Source: Acidobacteriaceae bacterium (lineage in GTDB: Bacteria; Acidobacteriota; Terriglobia; Terriglobales; Acidobacteriaceae). Taken from it: a stretch of 12,538 nt of DNA. A model generated the notes under the pieces. The model saw only the letters and a program-made list of their open reading frames with translations. It had not been told where the DNA came from and searched no databases. The stretch is from NCBI GenBank assembly GCA_003133425.1, contig PKXI01000278.1, forward strand, positions 7,354 to 19,891, in the 5' to 3' direction. Numbering within the stretch: the stretch's first letter is position 1; each line of letters starts with the position of its first letter. Made by a program: the position numbers and the translations under genes. Positions 5,771 to 12,538 of the stretch are shown piece by piece.

Positions 5771-6420
5771 CAAAGAGGTGCATGGGCTTCTGCTTCTCTT
5801 TCTTCGACTTCTTGGGGGCTTGCGGTTTTTCGAGCGCGCCTGCAGACTTGAGTTCCGCCTCGGAGATCAATGGACCGGCGCAGATTCTTTCGAGCAGGTC
5901 GGCCTGCTTTGGTTCTAACTCGACGAGAAGGGCAAGGACATTCAGGACGTTGAGAAGTTCAGTGGTGTACTCGGGTAGCCAGTGGTCCGGTTGGATGTCG
6001 CCGAGCGGCGAGGGTGGGCCGCTTGCGATGCATCTTGCGATAGCTGAACCACTGGAGGAGGACTTGCTTGCCGGAGACTTCGTATTTCCAGACGGCGAGC
6101 GGAACGCGGTCAATGAAGCCGTGGCCTACCAAGAGCCGTTGCTTCCCGGCATCGTAACCGATAGTGTCGGGCAGCTGGTCCGGTTGGTCAGAGATCGCTC
6201 CGTCTTTAGGGATGGTGGGCGCAATTCCAACCGGAAGACGCGGAGGGGCAGCAGGCCGTCCATGCTGGGGATCAATCATTCGGTCGCCGCGGGATTCGAT
6301 AGCTTTGCCTTGGCGGTTACTCCGAAGTTTGAAATTGCCGTCTCTATCGATGGTTTCATTGGGGCCGGGCAGGTAGCTCTCTGAAGATTGAAGCTCTTCA
6401 AGTCCCGACTCTAACAGAGC
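5748..6420 (-). pseudogene. C-terminal remnant of a type ISP restriction-modification (N6-adenine methylase) protein, frameshifted
   Basis: Two minus-strand frames give one recognisable C-terminal domain. Frame A (6420 down to about 6015) reads ALLESGLEELQSSESYLPGP, then LPDTIGYDAGKQRLLVGHGF, IDRVPLAVWKYEVSGKQVLL and QWFSYRKMHRKRP. It then loses similarity and stops at 5959. Frame B picks up at PPSPLGDIQPDHWLPEYTTE (about 6017) and continues LLNVLNVLALLVELEPKQAD, LLERICAGPLISEAELKSAG, then a Lys-rich tail to 5748. Spliced together, this order (YD--QRLLVG, VW-YEVSGK-VL--WF-YRK, SPLGDI, W--E-T-ELL--L-VL--LV-LEP-QA-LL--IC-GP) is that of the Type_ISP_C target-recognition end of these enzymes. The frameshift, with a few lost residues, falls near 6010-6025. 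A TAA at 6421-6423 closes the frame upstream and there is no start codon; methylase and helicase parts are absent. A dead relic. Confidence 0.8.
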
Positions 6421-6501
6421 TTAGTGGATTGCAGCGCGGTTCCGTCGTGGGGATGCAGGGCAATCGCATGAACAGCGGTTGAGATCATGGATGGGATTCG
6501 C

Positions 6502-6520
6502 TCCGCCCCGACGGGGCGGA
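6502..6520 (+). terminator. GC-rich hairpin with nearby T-run
   Basis: TCCGCCCCG-A-CGGGGCGGA is a 9-bp inverted repeat with a one-base centre. It is followed 7 bp later by CTTTTT (6527-6532), giving it a terminator-like look on the plus strand. It lies inside the TIR-bounded element and has no plus-strand gene close upstream, so a structural role in the element is equally possible. Confidence 0.4.
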
Positions 6521-6541
6521 TTACTGCTTTTTGGACGCCTT

Positions 6542-6579
6542 CCCCGGATTGCGTCCGCTGCGGCGGACTTCATCCGGGG
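6542..6579. repeat. nested REP-like hairpin
   Basis: Outer arms CCCCGGAT (6542-6549) and ATCCGGGG (6572-6579) enclose inner arms GTCCGC (6553-6558) and GCGGAC (6563-6568) with a TGCG loop; the only gap is a 3+3-base internal loop. A long, nearly perfect two-tier hairpin of the REP kind, in the middle of the TIR-bounded element. Confidence 0.65.
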
Positions 6580-6736
6580 CCGCTTTCGACCCCTCGATGC
6601 GTCAAGCTGAATCAAGCGTGCCAATGAAGTACGTTTATGCGATTGCCCTGCGCTTCTTCTGTGACCAACTGCGCAAATACTCAATCGATGGGCGCGGCCG
6701 CACCCCGAAGCACCACGGCACAGTAGTCTTAAAGGG

Positions 6737-8641
<1,905 letters not shown>

Positions 8642-8673
8642 TATAGATAAGATTTAGGAACCGGAAGACCTTT

Positions 8674-10080
8674 ATGCAGAACGCCGTGAAAGTCCTTATC
8701 GCCGAAGATGAGCCCAACGCGCTCATGGGCCTGGCCGAGCTGATCTCCGGCTGGGGCTATCGCACTGAGACCGCGCGTGACGGCCTCGAAGCCTGGGAAA
8801 AGGTCGTTGCCTGGGATCCGGCCATTGTGGTCACCGATCTCAAGATGCCGCGCCTGGACGGCATTGGCCTGCTCACCAAGCTCGGCGAAGAAGGCTCCGG
8901 CCTTGGCTCCAACCTCGCCGTCGTCGTCCTCACCGCCATGGGCTCCATCCAGCTCGCCGTCGAAGCCATGAAGCTGGGCGCATACGACTTCCTCCAGAAG
9001 CCGGTTGACGCCACCCGCCTGCGCACTATCCTGGCCAACGCGACCCGCCAGCGCGAAACAGAAATCGAGCTTGAAGTGGCCCGCCGCCGTCTGCGCCAGA
9101 GCGGAGTCCTCGGCAGCCTGGTCGGCAACTCGCGCCCCATGCGCGAAATCTTCGGCCTCATCGAACAGATCGCGCCTTCCAACGTGCACGTCCTCATCAC
9201 CGGCGAAAGCGGGACGGGAAAGGAATTGGTAGCCCGCACCCTGCACGAGCTGAGCCCCCGCAAGGCCAAGCCCTTCGTCGGCGTCAACTGCGCCGCCATT
9301 CCTGAAACCCTCATCGAGAGCGAGATCTTCGGCCACGAGAAAGGCGCATTCACCGGCGCGGTCGATCGGCGTGCCGGCTGCTTCGAACTGGCCGCCGGAG
9401 GCAGCCTGCTGCTCGACGAAATCGGCGAGATGCCCTCTGGTACCCAGGCAAAACTGCTCCGAGTCCTGGAAGAACGGAAGTTACGCCGCCTCGGCGCACG
9501 CACTGAGCAGGATGTGGACGTGAGAGTGCTGGCTGCCACCAATCACGATCCCAACACCGCTGTCGCAGAAGGCCACCTGCGCGCCGACCTCTTCTACCGC
9601 CTTAACGTCTTCAACATCCACATGCCGCCGCTCCGCGATCACATGGAAGACCTGCCCGCCATGGCCCAGGCCATGTTGGAGCAGATGAATGAGAAGCACA
9701 ATCGGCACGTCTCCGGCGTCGCCCCGTCCATTCTCGACCGCATGATGGCCTACAACTGGCCCGGCAATGTCCGCGAACTGCGCAACACCATCGAACGCGC
9801 GGTGATCCTCTGCACCGATGGCGCGCCTCTCGATGCGGGTCACCTGTCTCCCGGATTCGGCAAGGTGCAGCAGCAGGCCACCCTTGCCTCCGATGCCAGC
9901 ATGGTTCCGGTGCACGTGGGCACCACCGTTGACGAGGCTGAGCGCTTGCTAATCCTGCACACCCTTGAGGCCACGGGCCAAAACAAGACCCGCGCTGCTG
10001 AAATCCTGGGCGTCAGCCTCAAGACCCTCCACAACAAACTCAAGGAGTACAGCCGCGCCCGCCAGGACACGGTCAGCTGA
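8674..10080 (+). CDS. sigma54-dependent response regulator, NtrC family
   Basis: 468 residues, three domains. Receiver (6-122): acidic pocket E11-D12, phosphoacceptor D55 in VVTDLKMP, T87, K109. AAA+ domain (about 149-380): Walker A GESGTGKE (177-184), intact GAFTGA loop (224-229) for sigma54 contact, Walker B LLLDEIGE (245-252), arginine-finger region LRADLFYRLN (302-311), NWPGNVREL (361-369). Fis-type helix-turn-helix at 435-457 (NKTRAAEILGVSLKTLHNKL). Every residue needed for phosphorylation, ATP hydrolysis and open-complex formation is present. GGAAG (8663-8667) precedes the ATG by 6 bp. The cognate kinase follows after 3 bp, so the pair is co-transcribed and probably translationally coupled. 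The targets should carry -24/-12 promoters; none was recognised in the window. Subgroup (AtoC/ZraR-like) cannot be fixed without alignment. Confidence 0.93.
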   Translation: MQNAVKVLIAEDEPNALMGLAELISGWGYRTETARDGLEAWEKVVAWDPAIVVTDLKMPRLDGIGLLTKLGEEGSGLGSNLAVVVLTAMGSIQLAVEAMKLGAYDFLQKPVDATRLRTILANATRQRETEIELEVARRRLRQSGVLGSLVGNSRPMREIFGLIEQIAPSNVHVLITGESGTGKELVARTLHELSPRKAKPFVGVNCAAIPETLIESEIFGHEKGAFTGAVDRRAGCFELAAGGSLLLDEIGEMPSGTQAKLLRVLEERKLRRLGARTEQDVDVRVLAATNHDPNTAVAEGHLRADLFYRLNVFNIHMPPLRDHMEDLPAMAQAMLEQMNEKHNRHVSGVAPSILDRMMAYNWPGNVRELRNTIERAVILCTDGAPLDAGHLSPGFGKVQQQATLASDASMVPVHVGTTVDEAERLLILHTLEATGQNKTRAAEILGVSLKTLHNKLKEYSRARQDTVS

Positions 10081-10083
10081 ACC

Positions 10084-11985
10084 ATGCGTCTCAAGACCAA
10101 ACTCGTTTTGGCTATTACGGCTCTGGTGTTTCTCATCGCCGCGCTGGTTTCCCTCGTCTACGCAAGCCAACTGTTGCACGCGGCCGTCAAGCAGTCCTAC
10201 GACACCAATCACATGGTGGCAGAACAGATCCGGTTTGCCCTTCAAAATGCCCTCGAAACAGGCCTCAGGGACCAGACCGTCAATCCCAACGATCCAAGCC
10301 AACTGCGCGCCCTGATGACCAACGCCGTGCGCGACAATGAGGAACTGCAGGCCGTAGTCCAGTCGGTAAACCTCTACTCGCTCACCGTCTACGACATCAA
10401 CATCGGCGACAGCCATTCCATCACGCTTCTCAGCACCGATCCGGAATTTGAAGACAAGCCGATGCCTGTCCGGCCGGATTACAAACAGCTCCTCGAAATC
10501 AGTTCCCTCCAGTTGATGCGAACGGTCTTCGGCGCGCCTAAGGTCTATGACGTGATTGTGCCTCTGGACAACAACGGCGCGCCCTTTGCCACCGTGCACG
10601 TGGGCGTGCGCACCACGCTGCTGCTTGCTTTTTATGCGCCGTGGCGGTCCCAGGCACTCACATTGATGGGCGTTGCACTGCTCACAGCGCTGCTGGCGGC
10701 GCTCCTGTTGAGCAACCTCGCCCTGCGCCCCATGGAGCAGATCAGCCTCCAGCTAGACCGCTGGACCGCTGCCGGGGGGGCGGCGAATGAACTGAAAGTC
10801 GCGCCCAATCAGGACACGGCTGCGCAGGTATCCACCAAAATCGAGCGCATCGGCCAGCGCATGCGCAATGTCGAAGAAGTCTTCTCCGCGTTGACTGAAA
10901 ATCTTGATCAGATTCTCGGCAATCTCCAGGACGGCATTCTTCTGTTCACCGGCGACGGCCGCGCTGTCCTGGTGTCAGAGGCGGCGCGGCGCTTTCTTGA
11001 AATTCCGCGCGAAAGCATCCTCGGCCTCCACGCTCACGACATCTTCGATACTTCCACAGCCCTTGGCCGGATTCTCAGCGAGGCATTCGATGCCGGCGCC
11101 ACGCTCGTTAAAGAGGAAATTCGCACTGAAACCGGTCGCCGCATCCAAGCCTCGCTCGAGTTCATTCACGACGAAGATACCCGGCAGGGCCTTGGTGCGC
11201 TGGTCATGCTGCACGACCTCGAGTCCGCCGAAGCCATCGAGTCCGAGCTTGAGCTTTCCCGCCGCATGGCCGCCATCGGCAGGCTCACATCCGGCGTCGG
11301 GCATGAGGTAAAAAACCCCATCAACGCCATCGTGGTGCACCTCGAGCTGCTCAAAACCAAGCTCGGCGACGCCAGCGGACCCGCCGTCCGGCACGTGGAA
11401 GTCATCGACACGGAGATACATCGCCTCGACCGCGTCGTCCAAATGCTTGTGGACTTCTCACGCCCCGTCGAACTTGATCTCCGCGAACAGGATCTGCGCT
11501 CTGTCGTCGGCGACGTCCTCTCCCTGGCCACGGCCGAGCTGTCCACCCGCAACGTCACTCTTGTCAACCACATGCCCTCCTACCCGCTGGTGGCCAACGT
11601 CGATGCCGACCTTTTCAAACAGGCGGTCTTGAACGTCATTTTGAACGGCGCACAGGCCATGCCCGCCGGAGGCAACCTTGAGGTGGTTCTGGAAGAAGAT
11701 AGAAAAACTGCGGTTCTGCGCATCACCGATCAGGGTTCCGGAATCCCTGACGAAATCCGGGATAAGATCTTTGACCTCTACTTCACTACCAAGAGCGAGG
11801 GCAGCGGTATCGGATTAGCAATGACCTACCGGATAATTCAGTTACACCACGGCAGCATAGAAGTACAATCAAAGACAGGCCATGGCTCGGAGTTCCGGTT
11901 GCGAATTCCGCTCTCCGCCACGGACTGGGGACGCCGGCATCTTCAGCCGGCGAGCGCTGAAATCGAGAAGGGACTTGCGGGATGA
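10084..11985 (+). CDS. membrane sensor histidine kinase partnering the NtrC-type regulator
   Basis: 633 residues. First membrane helix (about 7-27), periplasmic sensor domain (28-178, no recognised family), second helix (about 190-212), HAMP linker starting LALRPMEQISLQLD (212-225), a PAS-like domain (about 266-380: ILGNLQDGILLFTGDGRAVL), HisKA with H407 in SGVGHEVKNPINAI, and HATPase: N-box NVILNGAQAM (517-526), G1 DQGSGIP (549-555), FTT at 567-569, G2 GSGIGLAM (573-580). The ATPase fold ends about residue 611; the last 22 residues (TDWGRRHLQPASAEIEKGLA then G) are encoded by a REP-like palindrome and flanking bases and are probably an acquired tail. Phosphotransfer to the upstream regulator is inferred from gene order. 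The stop codon overlaps the following lipoprotein start by 4 bp. Signal sensed: unknown, envelope-related is likely. Confidence 0.92.
   Translation: MRLKTKLVLAITALVFLIAALVSLVYASQLLHAAVKQSYDTNHMVAEQIRFALQNALETGLRDQTVNPNDPSQLRALMTNAVRDNEELQAVVQSVNLYSLTVYDINIGDSHSITLLSTDPEFEDKPMPVRPDYKQLLEISSLQLMRTVFGAPKVYDVIVPLDNNGAPFATVHVGVRTTLLLAFYAPWRSQALTLMGVALLTALLAALLLSNLALRPMEQISLQLDRWTAAGGAANELKVAPNQDTAAQVSTKIERIGQRMRNVEEVFSALTENLDQILGNLQDGILLFTGDGRAVLVSEAARRFLEIPRESILGLHAHDIFDTSTALGRILSEAFDAGATLVKEEIRTETGRRIQASLEFIHDEDTRQGLGALVMLHDLESAEAIESELELSRRMAAIGRLTSGVGHEVKNPINAIVVHLELLKTKLGDASGPAVRHVEVIDTEIHRLDRVVQMLVDFSRPVELDLREQDLRSVVGDVLSLATAELSTRNVTLVNHMPSYPLVANVDADLFKQAVLNVILNGAQAMPAGGNLEVVLEEDRKTAVLRITDQGSGIPDEIRDKIFDLYFTTKSEGSGIGLAMTYRIIQLHHGSIEVQSKTGHGSEFRLRIPLSATDWGRRHLQPASAEIEKGLAG
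11932..11952. repeat. REP-like palindrome inside the kinase 3' end
   Basis: CGCCGGC-ATCTTCA-GCCGGCG: perfect 7-bp arms with a 7-base loop, in coding sequence 31 bp before the kinase stop. GACGCCGGCATCTT--GCCGGC palindromes are, as I recall, a recurrent intergenic repeat in acidobacterial genomes; copy number was not checked. Confidence 0.6.
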
Positions 11986-12521
11986 AGCTACCTGCCAGGA
12001 TTGTCGCGTGGGTGCTGCCGTTGTTTCTGACGGGGTGCTTCCTGCACAAGACCCCAACGCAACCGGCCCAGCCGCTCGCGCCCAAGCTTGAAAATTCGTC
12101 CGTCCCGCCGCCTACCCAGCAGCCGCCTCCTGAAGTCACGATTCCAACCCAGCAGCCTGTCTCCGTCACCAAGCTGCCGGAGCAGACGCCCAAGCCTCCG
12201 CCAAAACACAAGAAGCCGCCGGCAAATCCCACCCCCGAGGTCCAACAAGCCTCCGTCGGAACGCCGGCTGTCAACGCCATTGGACAACTTTCCTCGGGCG
12301 ATCCCGCCGATCAGCGCCGCCAGACAGAAGAGTCAATCGCGTCCATTGAGCGAGGCCTGAACGATATCAGCCAGCGCCTGAACGACCAGGATCAAAAGAC
12401 CGCGGCCCACATCCGCGAATTCCTCAAGCAAGCCAAAGCCGCCCTCGCCTCGGGTGACGTAGACGGCGCCAGCACCCTTGCCGCCAAAGCCAAAGTCCTC
12501 TTAAGCGAATTGCAACACTAG
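11982..12521 (+). CDS. proline-rich lipoprotein of the two-component operon
   Basis: 179 residues. A short signal sequence ends in a lipobox LTGC (16-19), predicting processing by signal peptidase II and lipidation at C19. Residues 24-88 are a proline/glutamine/lysine-rich extended spacer (PPPTQQPPPEVTIPTQQP, KPPPKHKKPP). Residues 108-179 form a charged helical region (QTEESIASIERGLNDISQRL, then IREFLKQAKAALASGDVDGA and AKAKVLLSEL), which resembles a helical hairpin or one TPR-like repeat. The ATG overlaps the kinase stop (ATGA), implying translational coupling and equal stoichiometry. A role as accessory or signal-presenting partner of the sensor kinase, with the spacer reaching from the membrane into the periplasm or peptidoglycan, is inference. 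Family not recognised; no enzyme motif seen. Gene ends 17 bp before the window edge. Confidence 0.85.
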   Translation: MKLPARIVAWVLPLFLTGCFLHKTPTQPAQPLAPKLENSSVPPPTQQPPPEVTIPTQQPVSVTKLPEQTPKPPPKHKKPPANPTPEVQQASVGTPAVNAIGQLSSGDPADQRRQTEESIASIERGLNDISQRLNDQDQKTAAHIREFLKQAKAALASGDVDGASTLAAKAKVLLSELQH

Positions 12522-12538
12522 AGCGCTTTCGGCCGGGG

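Larger units (their letters stand above)
6455..6651. mobile_element. ~197-bp element with 19-bp terminal inverted repeats (MITE-like candidate)
   Basis: GCAGGGCAATCGCATGAAC (6455-6473) and its inverted copy GTTTATGCGATTGCCCTGC (6633-6651) match at 18 of 19 positions, the outer 15 perfectly. Between them is no supported gene, only two strong hairpins (6502-6520 and 6542-6579). Small size, terminal inverted repeats, internal hairpins and position beside a broken methylase gene fit a non-autonomous mobile or REP/BIME-type element. Against a transposon: no target-site duplication is visible at the ends. The remaining sequence to 6736 shows nothing further. Confidence 0.5.

Noticed and set aside
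5433..5918. 161-residue plus-strand frame overlapping the XRE-type gene
   Set aside because: Out-of-frame reading of the XRE-type gene running into the antisense of the methylase remnant; Gly-rich and without motifs.
5782..6384. 200-residue plus-strand open frame
   Set aside because: It is the antisense of the recognisable Type ISP C-terminal fragment, whose conserved motifs are all on the minus strand.

Overview
The window looks like a high-GC chromosomal segment from an Acidobacteriota-type bacterium (Terriglobia/Acidobacteriales-like). This is inferred from the mixture of families, not from any marker gene: a TonB-receptor N-terminus carrying a carboxypeptidase-regulatory-like domain, a Mop/TOBE one-component regulator, a 'mobile mystery protein A'-like gene, a type ISP methylase remnant, many short palindromic and octamer repeats, and an NtrC-type regulator with its kinase.

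Layout. Bases 1-817 (minus) hold the N-terminal 272 residues of a membrane-bound ion-translocating pyrophosphatase, which starts at GTG and runs off the window. Divergent from it is a small HTH + TOBE (Mop) protein (1037-1348) with an unusually short linker. After a good sigma70-type promoter comes a severely truncated TonB-dependent-receptor-like gene (1614-2114), reduced to its signal peptide, regulatory-like domain and first plug motif. It abuts, tail to tail, a GT-C/PMT-like membrane glycosyltransferase (2130-3782, minus). Across a divergent spacer with a strong palindrome lies an orphan NtrC-like regulator (4089-5012) that lacks the GAFTGA loop and the Walker B glutamate.

Bases 5013-6736 are the most unsettled part: a GC hairpin, a set of ~24-bp direct repeats at 32-33-bp spacing, a small XRE-type HTH gene related to mobile mystery protein A, a period-8 repeat array in which that gene and a convergent gene both end, a frameshifted C-terminal fragment of a type ISP restriction-modification protein, and a ~197-bp element with 19-bp terminal inverted repeats and two internal hairpins (MITE-like candidate).

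From 6737 to the end all genes are on the plus strand and look intact: a Uup-type ABC-F ATPase, a sigma54-dependent NtrC-family response regulator, its membrane histidine kinase (3-bp gap), and a proline-rich lipoprotein whose start overlaps the kinase stop (ATGA). The last three form a clear operon, a plausible envelope-sensing two-component system. A REP-like palindrome lies inside the 3' end of the kinase gene.

I did not find a complete new defence or mobile system. The best leads are the 32-bp-spaced repeats next to a degenerate regulator, the octamer array spanning two stop codons, and the TIR-bounded element beside the broken methylase.
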